Positions 13,409 to 20,844 of a stretch of DNA of 22,355 nucleotides are shown piece after piece. Numbering within the stretch: the stretch's first letter is position 1; each line of letters begins with the position of its first letter. Below the pieces are notes generated by a model. The model had not been told where the DNA came from, did not search any database, and saw only the letters and a program-made list of their open reading frames with translations. Position numbers and translations under genes: made by a program. Source of the stretch: SKLM01 sp964421785 (lineage in GTDB: Bacteria > Chloroflexota > Anaerolineae > B4-G1); the NCBI GenBank assembly GCA_964421785.1, contig CAYQZG010000060.1, positions 1 to 22,355 of the forward strand, given 5' to 3'.

Positions 13409-16400
13409 ATGTCTAGGAAACAGTCGACCGCTGCGTTCATTCTCCTGGCTGTATGCGTCACGGTGCCTCTGGCCGTCGTCGTTCCGATGTGGGGCGAGCG
13501 GATTGCTACCCCACCCACAGCGACAGTGGCCCTGCAGCCATCCGAGGCGTACGCCGACTCCATCCTGCGCGGCAGTGCCAGCTTCAACGATCTGGACGAC
13601 GACCCGGAGGGCGTCAGCACCTACCGCTGGCTGATCAACGGCGGCCCTCTGGCCAATGGAGAGGTCCCGCAGAGCCTGCTGCTGCCCCTGGACGACAGCC
13701 TGGTCAGCACGGATGGTCAGATGCCAGCGCAGAGCCAGGGCCTGACGTTTGTCGCCGGTCGTTTCGGCCAGGCGGTGCAGACCGGCGCGGTCGCCGACAG
13801 CCGCCTGGCCTACGCCGCACCCAACAACGCTGACCCAAACGAGGGCACCGTCGAGATGTGGGTCAATCTCACCCACAACCTGGACGATCCCGCCTACGAC
13901 GACTATCCCCGCCTCTTCTCGTACGTGATCGACGACGAGCACCAGCTCTACGTGGAGGTCAACCAGGATCGCGTCATCATCACCAGCCGCAACGAGGGCC
14001 TGGGTGACAGCGTCGACCCCTACTACGGCACCTGGCCCGCGCCGCCCAGTTGGCGCGCCGGTGAGTGGCACCACCTGGCCGCCACCTGGTCGGCCACCGC
14101 CGACCGCCTTGCCGTCTACTACGACGGCGCATTGGCGGCGGAGGGGAGTTTCCCCGCGCTGACGGGCAGCGCCGACACCTTCCACCTGGGCAGCGCCGAG
14201 AACTGGGCCGTGATGGACGCCGCGTTCGACGATGTCCGGTTAAGCCGCCGTGCCCTCAGCGCGGCCGAGATCGCAGCCGCGTACGAGCGAGACGAACCGG
14301 CGCCGCACGACGAGGTGGTCCTGCCGCCTAGCGATAGCCGTCAGGCTGCCGCGGGAGACGTGGTCACCTTCGAGCTCACGCCTTGTGACGATACCGGCGC
14401 CTGCGGCGCGCCGGGCACCGCCAGCGTGACCGTCGCTGCGCCGCCCCTGGGAACACTGGACCCTGCGCCCACCCTTCTGCCGCCGGGTACCGTCTCCGTC
14501 ACGCTGAGCCTCACCACCACCGCGCCAGCCAACTGCCGCTGGAGCGAGCAGCCGGACACTCCCTACGCTGCCATGCCGCAGGTGTTCCAGCAGGGCCAGG
14601 GGACCACCAGTCACACCACCGTCGTGGACGGCTTCGGCGAGCGGGACGACCGCTGGTTCTACGTGCGCTGCGGTGACGTCGGGCCGACGCAGTCACCTAT
14701 GCTCGCGCCGGGTATGGCTATCCGGCGCTCCGTGCGGGATCTGCCATGGCTGAGCCCCGCGCTTCAGCCCTTCTCCCTCGTGCACCCCGTGTCGCGGAAT
14801 CCGGATGCCTACGAACGCTCGACGCATCTGCGCGTGCTCCCTGCGGTCGACCCGCCCTTTCCGCGCACCGGCAACCTGTGGGGTTGGTGGGGCCTGGCCG
14901 AAAAGGGGCTCCCCTACCTGGCGCGCCAGGACCTGCTGCTCGGGGCCGACGGCCTCACCCCGAATCAGATGGCCGAGTTGCGCCAGATCAACCCGCACAT
15001 CCTGATCCTGACCTCCATCAACGCCGTGGAGAACCACGGGCTGCCCGACGACTACTATCTGAAGGACGTGGACGGGAACAGGATCGAGGTCTGGCCCGAC
15101 TCATACCGGCTGAACCTGACCAAGACGTACGTAGCCGAGCACCAGGCGGATGTCGCCATACAGACCCTGCTCGATAGCGGCCTGATGGCCGACGGCGTCT
15201 TCTTCGACAACGTCTTCACCACCCAGTCCTGGCTCACCCACGACATCTACGGGGACGAGGTCCAGATCGACGCCGACGAGGACGGCCTGCCCGATGACCC
15301 CGATGAGCTGGACGCGGCCTGGAAGGCGGGCGTCTTCCACGAGATCGAGACTTTCCGCGCCCGCATGCCCCACGCCATCGTCAGCGGACACGCCATGAAC
15401 GTCCACGAGCCGGGCATCGCCGAGCTGTTCAACGGCATCAGCATCGGCTTCCACACGGCGAACGTCCTCCAGGGGGACATGGCCTTCGGCGAGCTGTGGT
15501 CCCTCTACAACGACTGGCTGGAGCTGGTCAAGGACCCACCGGTCACGATGTTCGAATCGTCTCCGCTGAACGAGATCGCCTACGGCTACGACTACGCGCC
15601 TTGGGACGGCAAGGTGCCCCCATCGACGCTCGCCTTCGCCCGCGACTACTACCCCTGGATGCGCTTCGGCCTCGCGCTGACGCTGATGCACGACGGATAC
15701 TTCGCCCACGAGTTCGGCGACACCTGGCACGGCAACGACTGGTGGTACGACGAACTGGACGCCGACCTGGGCTACCCCCTCGGCCCGGCGCGGCGGGCCA
15801 ACCTGGGTGAGCCGCCCGCGCCGAACCAGATCGAGAACGGCGGCTTTGAGGACCCCATCGCCTACCCGTGGGACTTCTGGGCCAACGCCGGCACCGGCTG
15901 CGCGGCCAGCGTGACGCGGGATACCTCGGACGCCGCCTCCGGGGCGGCCTCTGCCCGCATCGAAGTCACTTCCACCTCGGGCGTCGACTGGCACATCGAA
16001 CTCGCCCAACGGGACCGCTCCCTGCAGCGGAACGTCTCCTACGACCTCACCTTCTGGGCCAAGAGCGACCACCCTCGGCCGATCACCCTGAGCGCACAGA
16101 AGGGCAGCCCCGACTGGGACAACTACGGCCTGTGGCAGCAAGTGACGCTAGGTGCCGAATGGCAGCCCTACACCGTCACCTTCCAGGCCAACGCCAGCGT
16201 GCACGACTCGCGCATCCAGTTCCTGATGGGAGAGAGCACAGGGACGATCTGGCTGGATGACGTGCGCCTGCGCGAGCACCTGCCCGACGTGTATAGCAGG
16301 CGGTTCACCAATGGCCTAGTCCTGCTCAACGGCACGCAGGAGACGCAGACCATCGACATCGCCCCCGGCTACCGCCGCCTGACAGGGAACCAGGCGCCCC

Positions 16401-16942
16401 TCTTCGAGACGATCCTGGACGACGCCGGCCCTGCCTTCTCCAGCACCGGCAGCTGGATCACGCGCACCTACGACAGCGGCCAGTGGCAGGCCAGTGGCCC
16501 GTTCTACCACGACTGGGTTGACGCGTGCCGCGAGGGTAGCGAGGGTCAAGCCCGCTGGGACCTACCAATCACGGCCTCGGACACGTACACGATTGCAGTC
16601 TGGTGGCCGGCCGCGCCCGAGTCCTCGGGCTGGAGCGCCGCCGCGACCTACCAGGTGATCGCTGGCGGGGACGTGGCAGCGGAGGCGACGCTCGATCAGC
16701 GAGAGGGCGGCGACCAGTGGCATCACATCGCAGCCGTGCCTCTCGACCCTGCCGACGAGCCCTACGTGCGCCTGACCTGTGAGGGAAGCCACCCCTGCAT
16801 CGCCGACGCCCTCCACCTGCGCTCGCGGGCGCGCTACAACGACGGCTCGGTGGCCGAGCGGGTGAAGCTGCAGCCGATGGACGGGATCGTGCTGCGCCGA
16901 GAGCGGACGTACGACGTCCTCTTGCCAATGATCGTCAAGTAG
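13409..16942 (+). CDS. Large secreted multidomain glycoside-hydrolase-like protein (LamG, GHL15-like, CBM, golvesin-like)
   Basis: This 1177-residue exported protein starts at 13409 (AGGGGG 4 bases upstream); the GTG at 13385 is less likely. A signal peptide covers about 1-30. In order: a PKD-like strand region; a LamG/concanavalin-like domain at about 94-295 (GTVEMWVNL, EWHHLAATW, FDDVRLSRRALSAAEIAAAY); a linker; and a hypothetical glycosidase barrel of GHL15 type at about 486-800 (LWGWWGLAEKG, QINPHILILTSI, GVFFD600-NVF, YPWMRFGLALTLMHDGYF). A CBM4/9-like jelly roll follows at about 807-957 (IENGGFEDP to IWLDDVRLRE), then the barrel's usual closing strand segment YSRRFTNGLVLLNGT near 961. 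A golvesin/xanthan-lyase C-terminal-like domain follows at about 1001-1141. The CBM thus appears inserted within the glycosidase unit. The end TYDVLLPMIVK matches the tail of the protein at 10431. The likely role is extracellular or surface polysaccharide binding or cleavage. Domain names are from memory. Confidence 0.83.
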   Translation: MSRKQSTAAFILLAVCVTVPLAVVVPMWGERIATPPTATVALQPSEAYADSILRGSASFNDLDDDPEGVSTYRWLINGGPLANGEVPQSLLLPLDDSLVSTDGQMPAQSQGLTFVAGRFGQAVQTGAVADSRLAYAAPNNADPNEGTVEMWVNLTHNLDDPAYDDYPRLFSYVIDDEHQLYVEVNQDRVIITSRNEGLGDSVDPYYGTWPAPPSWRAGEWHHLAATWSATADRLAVYYDGALAAEGSFPALTGSADTFHLGSAENWAVMDAAFDDVRLSRRALSAAEIAAAYERDEPAPHDEVVLPPSDSRQAAAGDVVTFELTPCDDTGACGAPGTASVTVAAPPLGTLDPAPTLLPPGTVSVTLSLTTTAPANCRWSEQPDTPYAAMPQVFQQGQGTTSHTTVVDGFGERDDRWFYVRCGDVGPTQSPMLAPGMAIRRSVRDLPWLSPALQPFSLVHPVSRNPDAYERSTHLRVLPAVDPPFPRTGNLWGWWGLAEKGLPYLARQDLLLGADGLTPNQMAELRQINPHILILTSINAVENHGLPDDYYLKDVDGNRIEVWPDSYRLNLTKTYVAEHQADVAIQTLLDSGLMADGVFFDNVFTTQSWLTHDIYGDEVQIDADEDGLPDDPDELDAAWKAGVFHEIETFRARMPHAIVSGHAMNVHEPGIAELFNGISIGFHTANVLQGDMAFGELWSLYNDWLELVKDPPVTMFESSPLNEIAYGYDYAPWDGKVPPSTLAFARDYYPWMRFGLALTLMHDGYFAHEFGDTWHGNDWWYDELDADLGYPLGPARRANLGEPPAPNQIENGGFEDPIAYPWDFWANAGTGCAASVTRDTSDAASGAASARIEVTSTSGVDWHIELAQRDRSLQRNVSYDLTFWAKSDHPRPITLSAQKGSPDWDNYGLWQQVTLGAEWQPYTVTFQANASVHDSRIQFLMGESTGTIWLDDVRLREHLPDVYSRRFTNGLVLLNGTQETQTIDIAPGYRRLTGNQAPLFETILDDAGPAFSSTGSWITRTYDSGQWQASGPFYHDWVDACREGSEGQARWDLPITASDTYTIAVWWPAAPESSGWSAAATYQVIAGGDVAAEATLDQREGGDQWHHIAAVPLDPADEPYVRLTCEGSHPCIADALHLRSRARYNDGSVAERVKLQPMDGIVLRRERTYDVLLPMIVK

Positions 16943-16999
16943 ATGAGCTGGGGCGACTGTCAGGGCGTTTAACACTACAACCGCACTTGCCAAAGGAGC

Positions 17000-17014
17000 A
17001 GACTTCCGAAGTCT
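17000..17014. repeat. Short palindrome AGACTT-CCG-AAGTCT
   Basis: A perfect 6-bp stem lies 58 bases after the large secreted gene, followed at once by a second GAAGTC. This intergenic stretch (16943-17159) also carries the 25-bp dispersed repeat, so it looks like a composite of palindromic repeats rather than a coding region. Confidence 0.45.
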
Positions 17015-17074
17015 TGAAGTCCACACCCAACGCAATATAGGGGCGCTCACAGAACGATTCCTGGCCTGTATGGA

Positions 17075-17099
17075 GTGGAGCGCCGTCGTCCCGACGGCA
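17075..17099. repeat. Palindromic dispersed repeat, copy 2
   Basis: This copy is identical over 25 bases to 2429-2453 and contains GCCGTCG-TCC-CGACGGC. The outer GCCTCCC/GGGAGGC arms of copy 1 are absent here. It lies about 60 bases before the methyltransferase ATG, in its presumed leader. Confidence 0.7.
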
Positions 17100-17159
17100 C
17101 AGGCAGGTTGTAGGATGAAGCAGCCTTTGCAGCCGTTGAGCGCAGAACCAGGAGGACGC

Positions 17160-17948
17160 ATGCCGGTTAACTGGATAGACGTCTCATCGCTTTCGTTCAA
17201 CACACTGCTGCTATTGGAGAGCGTTCAGCTGAGTTGGTTTCCCGGCTGGCTGCCAGAGCGTGAGCTGGGCATCGCGCTCCGGGCCAATCCGGTCGTGGCA
17301 TGGACCATGCGGCACAAATGCCCGGCGCTGAATGCGTGGCTGGATGACGTGATCGCAGGGCAAGAAGCGAGCCAGCCATCGGAGCCCGAAGCCGTCCGCC
17401 AGGCGGAAGAGGCCGTGATGAGAAGCATCAACGATCTGCTGACCTACGTCGTCGACCCCGCCCTGTACGACGCGCAGCCGTTCCTGGCGTGGGATGACCA
17501 AGAGCTGCTGTCACTGGTCGATTTCACCGGCAAGAGTGCGATCGACGTGGGCAGTGGCACAGGGCGATTGGCCTTGATCGCCGCCGATAGCGCGGCCTTC
17601 GTCTATGCCGTGGAGCCGGTGGCCAACCTGCGGCGGTATCTGAAGGAGAAGACCAGGAGAGAGGGGCTGCGGAACGTCTACACGGTGGACGGTCTCATCA
17701 CAGATCTGCCGTTCCCCCCAGGGTTCGCGGACGTCACGATGGGAGGGCACGTGTTCGGCGATCAGCCCCAGGAGGAGCTCCAAGAGATGACGCGGGTGAC
17801 CAAGCCGGGCGGTATGGTCATACTCTGTCCGGGGAGCTCCGAGCGGGAGGGCGATGCGCATCGCTTCCTCGCTTCGAGGGGATTCGCATGGTCTGAGTTC
17901 GAGGAGCCTGGCGCAGGCACGGTTCGGAAGTACTGGAAGCGCGTTTGA
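17160..17948 (+). CDS. Class I SAM-dependent methyltransferase
   Basis: In this 262-residue protein the methyltransferase core begins near residue 120. Motif I is A127-I-D-V-G-S-G-T-G-R, which binds the S-adenosylmethionine amino acid part. The acidic end of strand 2 is VYAVEPVANLRRYL, motif II-like text is DLPFPPGFADVTMGGHVFGD, and a typical RVTKPGGMVILCPG strand follows. The first 115 residues are helical and include a long segment that may cap the substrate pocket. Substrate unknown. The ATG at 17160 is taken because GGAGGA lies just upstream and the longer frame from 17070 would read through the dispersed repeat. It appears to be a single-gene unit between repeat-rich spacers. Confidence 0.9.
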   Translation: MPVNWIDVSSLSFNTLLLLESVQLSWFPGWLPERELGIALRANPVVAWTMRHKCPALNAWLDDVIAGQEASQPSEPEAVRQAEEAVMRSINDLLTYVVDPALYDAQPFLAWDDQELLSLVDFTGKSAIDVGSGTGRLALIAADSAAFVYAVEPVANLRRYLKEKTRREGLRNVYTVDGLITDLPFPPGFADVTMGGHVFGDQPQEELQEMTRVTKPGGMVILCPGSSEREGDAHRFLASRGFAWSEFEEPGAGTVRKYWKRV

Positions 17949-17991
17949 GGGCGCCGGCGTTGCAGTCCACCACACTGCACGCATCGCGGCG

Positions 17992-18089
17992 ACCTTCCCG
18001 GAAGCTGAAGTATGGTGCTCTGGGCAAGACTGCACACGAATGAACACATCTCTCCCTGTCGAATCGGCTCTTGTGGCTTCCGGGAAGGT
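17992..18089. promoter_or_regulatory. Paired palindromes / 14-bp inverted repeat upstream of the nitrilase gene
   Basis: ACCTTCCCGGAAGC (17992-18005) is the perfect reverse complement of 18076-18089. Each arm itself holds an 11-bp near-palindrome, CTTCC-C/G-GGAAG, with centres 83 bases apart, close to eight helical turns. The pair sits 100-195 bases before the nitrilase ATG. It could be a two-site operator for a dimeric regulator with looping, a large hairpin, or the ends of a small repeat element. No gene is seen in 17949-18187. Confidence 0.4.
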
Positions 18090-18187
18090 TCATCACATCG
18101 GCTTTTGCACTCAAGCCCATGGGTCGACGCAGTCACCCGGGGCAAACGGTGGACACATCCGCGTAGAACATATGTAAGGAGAGACGT

Positions 18188-19072
18188 ATGAGCCTCGTGA
18201 AGGTAGCTCTGCTTCAGATGACGGCCTCCGGCTGGGACCAGAAGGCCAACCTGGCGAAAGGGGAGACGTACTGTCGGCGGGCCAACGATCTGGGCGCCGA
18301 CGTCGCGCTCTTCCCGGAGATGTGGAACGTGGGATACACGTTTCCTGATTCGTCTCGCCTGGACGACCATGAGCGCTGGTTGGCCCAGGCGGTCAGTCAG
18401 GAGGACAGCTTCGTGACCCACTTCCAGGCGCTGGCGAGAGAGCTCGACATGGCCATCACCCTGACCTATCTGGAGCGCTGGGAGGGCGCGCCAAGGGATA
18501 CACTGTCGCTGATCGACCGGCACGGCGAGATCGCGCTGACCTACGCCAAGGTTCACACCTGCGACTTCGACAAGGAGGCCGCCTTGACGCCCGGGGAGAC
18601 CTTCCACGTCTGCACCCTGGACACGGCCCAAGGAGCGCTGAAGGTCGGGGCGATGATCTGCTTCGACCGCGAGTTTCCGGAGAGCGCGAGGCTCCTGATG
18701 CTGAAGGGAGCCGAGCTGATCCTGACGCCCAACGCCTGCGAGCTGGAGGCGAACCGCATCGGGCAATTTAGGGCGAGGGCCTTCGAGAACATGGTGGGCG
18801 TGGCCATGGCGAACTACGCCGCCCCCCAGGAGAATGGCCATTCCGTGGCCTTCGACGGCATGGCGTTTGACGACGACGGGCCAAGGGATACGTGCATCGT
18901 CGAGGCCGGGGAGGAAGAGGACGTGACCATCGCCGCGTTCGACCTGGCAAGGCTCAGGGCATGGCGGGAGCGGGAGGTGTGGGGCAATGCCTACCGAAAG
19001 CCGGGCCGCTACGACATGTTGACATCGCCTCAGGTCGAGCAGCCCTTCGTCCGGGCTGACGCGAGGAGATGA
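18188..19072 (+). CDS. Carbon-nitrogen hydrolase (nitrilase superfamily)
   Basis: This 294-residue protein has the Glu-Lys-Cys triad of the superfamily: E44 in LFPEMWNVGY, K121 in YAKVHTCDF and C158 in MICFDREFPES. A second conserved Glu is at about 130 (DKEAALTPG). It has no extra domain, so it is a free cytoplasmic amidase of the carbamoylase / omega-amidase / aliphatic-amidase type. It cleaves a non-peptide C-N bond, with substrate unknown. AAGGAGAG lies 5 bases before the ATG. Its stop codon overlaps the first possible ATG of the next gene (ATGA), and its last codons supply GAGGAG for that gene, so the amidase and the tandem GNAT are probably made together and may act on related amines. 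Confidence 0.92.
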   Translation: MSLVKVALLQMTASGWDQKANLAKGETYCRRANDLGADVALFPEMWNVGYTFPDSSRLDDHERWLAQAVSQEDSFVTHFQALARELDMAITLTYLERWEGAPRDTLSLIDRHGEIALTYAKVHTCDFDKEAALTPGETFHVCTLDTAQGALKVGAMICFDREFPESARLLMLKGAELILTPNACELEANRIGQFRARAFENMVGVAMANYAAPQENGHSVAFDGMAFDDDGPRDTCIVEAGEEEDVTIAAFDLARLRAWREREVWGNAYRKPGRYDMLTSPQVEQPFVRADARR

Positions 19073-19074
19073 GT

Positions 19075-19992
19075 ATGAGCAGCGGAGGTAGGACGATGCG
19101 TACGACAGTGAGGCACTACCATCACGCCGCTGACTACGAAAGTGTCGGCCACTTCCTGGTGAACACCTACGGGATGAGGGACGGACACATCAACTGGCTC
19201 CAGCCGCGCTGGGAGTACATGCACTATCATCCCCTGATCCGAAACGTGAACCTGAACGCCATCGGCGTATGGGAGGCCCGTGGAGAGATCGTGGGGGTCA
19301 TCCATCCGGAGCACGCCATGGGGACCGCCTACGTCGAGATTGCCCCTGACCACAGCGATCTAAAAGCGAAGATGCTGCGATACGCCGAGGAGCACATCAG
19401 CACCGTGAGTGAGGGCGTGAGACGGCTCCGCGTCTACGTCAACGACCGGGACCGTGACTTCCAGAGGCTGGCCGCAGAGATGGGGTACACCAAGGGCAGC
19501 GGCAGCGAACCGATGTCAGAGTTCGTGATCCCCGAGCCCTTCCCACCTATCTCTCTGCCGGATGGCTTCCTGCTGAAGAGCCTGGCCGAGGATAACAACC
19601 TGCACGAGGTCGATCGAGTCCTCTGGCGCGGGTTCAACCACGGTGACGAGCCACCCGAGGGTGGCATCGCCGACCGCGAGTTCATGCAGTCGGCCCCCAA
19701 CTATCGGAAAGACCTCAACCTCGTGGTGGAGGCACCGAGTGGCCATTTCGTGTCGTACTGCGGTATATGGGTCGAGCCGGTCCACAGCATCGCCTACGTC
19801 GAGCCGGTGGCCACCGACCCGGACTATCGCCGCATGGGCCTGGGCAGGGCCGCCGTGCTGGAGGGCATCCGGCGCTGCGGCGCCTTGGGCGCTCGTGTAG
19901 CGTACGTTGGGACCGCCATGCCGTTCTACCTATCCTTCGGCTTCCGGCAGATCTACAATCGCTCCGCCTGGGAGCGGGCATGGGCGGTGTAG
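19075..19992 (+). CDS. Tandem GNAT acetyltransferase (two GNAT domains)
   Basis: About 305 residues. The N-terminal half (to about residue 150) looks like a degenerate GNAT domain: NLNAIGVWEARGEIVGVIHPEH, TAYVEIAPD, RLRVYVNDRDRDFQRLAAEMGY. The C-terminal half is a canonical one: YCGIWVEPVHSIAYVEPVATDPDYRRMGLGRAAVLEGI with the acetyl-CoA loop RRMGLG near residue 253, then YVGTAMPFYLSFGF. Two-domain GNATs of this plan include mycothiol-synthase-like proteins, in which usually only the C-terminal domain is catalytic. Three starts are possible: ATG 19069 overlaps the nitrilase stop, ATG 19075 has GAGGAG 6 bases upstream, and ATG 19096 has GGAGG 7 bases upstream. I chose 19075. The nitrilase link suggests amine metabolism, which is inference. 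Confidence 0.86.
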   Translation: MSSGGRTMRTTVRHYHHAADYESVGHFLVNTYGMRDGHINWLQPRWEYMHYHPLIRNVNLNAIGVWEARGEIVGVIHPEHAMGTAYVEIAPDHSDLKAKMLRYAEEHISTVSEGVRRLRVYVNDRDRDFQRLAAEMGYTKGSGSEPMSEFVIPEPFPPISLPDGFLLKSLAEDNNLHEVDRVLWRGFNHGDEPPEGGIADREFMQSAPNYRKDLNLVVEAPSGHFVSYCGIWVEPVHSIAYVEPVATDPDYRRMGLGRAAVLEGIRRCGALGARVAYVGTAMPFYLSFGFRQIYNRSAWERAWAV

Positions 19993-20023
19993 GCCGACGA
20001 GGATCGGTCATGCAGTCTTCAGC

Positions 20024-20042
20024 GTTAGAGTGACGTTCTAAC
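20024..20042. terminator. Short inverted repeat after the tandem GNAT gene
   Basis: GTTAGA (20024-20029) pairs with TCTAAC (20037-20042) around a seven-base loop, 31 bases after the stop. It has no T-run. It may end the nitrilase-GNAT transcript. Confidence 0.3.
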
Positions 20043-20070
20043 AAGCGCGCGTCCGAGCTTCTGATGACAC

Positions 20071-20117
20071 ATGGGGTGATGCTTCATCCTTGCGAAACCC
20101 CATCTCTGCACTATAAT
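20071..20117 (+). promoter_or_regulatory. Sigma70-type promoter with overlapping inverted repeat, for the TumE-like pair
   Basis: TTGCGA (20090-20095) and a perfect TATAAT (20112-20117) are separated by 16 bases, giving a transcript start near 20124 and a leader of about 37 bases. ATGGGGT (20071-20077) and ACCCCAT (20097-20103) are exact reverse complements bracketing the -35 box, with GATG-CTT-CATC (20078-20088) nested inside. Toxin-antitoxin operons are commonly autoregulated at such sites, so this is a candidate operator. Confidence 0.62.
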
Positions 20118-20160
20118 GCCAGGTAGGTTTAGTGTTCCAATAGCCCGAGGTGAAAGCGTG

Positions 20161-20451
20161 ATGGACAAACTTGAAGCGTTGAAGGAAGCCTATGCTGAGG
20201 AGGCCGAACTGGACCTGGTTTTGGGCAAGGTGCTCGACCTCACCCTGAATCGTTATCGAACGCGCCTCCAACGATACGAGCAGGACTTGCAGGAGTTTGA
20301 GGAGCGGTACGAGATGGAGTCGCGCGTCTTCCACCAGCGTTTCGAGTCTGGAGACATGGGCGACGCCATAGACTTTTTCGAGTGGGCTGGCCTCTATGAG
20401 CTCCGTCAGGATCTGATCAAGAAGATCGAGCGGCTGGAGACGGCTGCGTGA
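20161..20451 (+). CDS. Putative antitoxin partner of a TumE-type toxin
   Basis: This 96-residue acidic, almost entirely helical protein has a heptad-like stretch from about residue 20 to 60 (LVLGKVLDLTLNRYRTRL, YEQDLQEFEERYEMES), then DFFEWAGLYELRQDLIKKIERLE. It has no signal peptide or membrane segment, and I see no DNA-binding helix-turn-helix or ribbon. Small coiled-coil proteins of this type sit directly upstream of DUF6516/TumE toxins, and position is the main reason for the antitoxin call. The ATG at 20161 has GAGGTGA 7 bases upstream. The frame can be extended to 20116, but that codon lies inside the -10 box. The stop overlaps the next gene's GTG as GTGA, the tight coupling expected for a toxin-antitoxin pair. 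Confidence 0.72.
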   Translation: MDKLEALKEAYAEEAELDLVLGKVLDLTLNRYRTRLQRYEQDLQEFEERYEMESRVFHQRFESGDMGDAIDFFEWAGLYELRQDLIKKIERLETAA

Positions 20452-20834
20452 AGAACGCGACCGACTACCTGAGTTGGATCAAAGCTTTGATCGTGGTCAG
20501 TCCCCAGGTCATGCAGTGGCAGACCGTGCGTGAGGAGGCGCAAGGAGACGTAGGTTTGTTCCGATATCGGCTCCGCCTAAGCGATGGCGGCTTGCTCGAG
20601 ATGCTCGAGTACTTCCGCATTGTGGAGGGGCACGTAAACGTGACCAAGTACAGTTTCCATTGGCAAGACGACGAAGGTAAGTTGCTCAGGAGATGGGACA
20701 ACGCACGACATCATTCCGAAGTAGCAACGCATCCGCATCACGTTCACGTGGGTGCGGATGACGTTGTCAGACCACACGAACCCGTTGACGCAGAACGCGT
20801 CTTGGAACTCATTGCAGAGGACTCTTCTGCTTGA
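20448..20834 (+). CDS. TumE-family (DUF6516) putative toxin
   Basis: This 128-residue protein shows the conserved text of the DUF6516/TumE family: WQTVREEAQGDVGLFRYRLRLSDG near residues 24-47, LLEMLEYF at 49-56, KYSFHWQDDEG at 67-77, RRWDNARHH at 81-89 and HPHHVH at 95-100. These proteins are annotated as toxins of small two-gene toxin-antitoxin modules. The cluster of conserved His, Asp and Asn suggests an enzymatic site, possibly nucleic-acid directed, but the target is not known to me. The GTG start overlaps the upstream stop by 4 bases. The gene ends 10 bases before the convergent oxidoreductase gene. The promoter and candidate operator are upstream of the first gene of the pair. Confidence 0.8.
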   Translation: MKNATDYLSWIKALIVVSPQVMQWQTVREEAQGDVGLFRYRLRLSDGGLLEMLEYFRIVEGHVNVTKYSFHWQDDEGKLLRRWDNARHHSEVATHPHHVHVGADDVVRPHEPVDAERVLELIAEDSSA

Positions 20835-20844
20835 ATAACCAAGC

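Noticed and set aside
10884..16141. Long minus-strand reading frames opposite the secreted glycoside-hydrolase genes (for example 10884-12035 and 15101-16141), and 3462-4367 opposite the propeller gene.
   Set aside because: They are shadows of strongly biased high-GC coding sequence on the plus strand, with repetitive Arg/Gly/Val composition and no family motifs or ribosome sites.
20024..20042. GTTAGA/TCTAAC with flanking AGCG and AAGCGC looks like integron attC core sites.
   Set aside because: A real attC needs paired outer core sites about 55-140 bases apart with inner boxes. Here the two core-like sequences are 7 bases apart, and no distal partner is seen either way.
20116..20160. Longer antitoxin frame starting at 20116.
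   Set aside because: That ATG overlaps the TATAAT box and would lie upstream of the transcript start. The ATG at 20161 has GAGGTGA 7 bases upstream.
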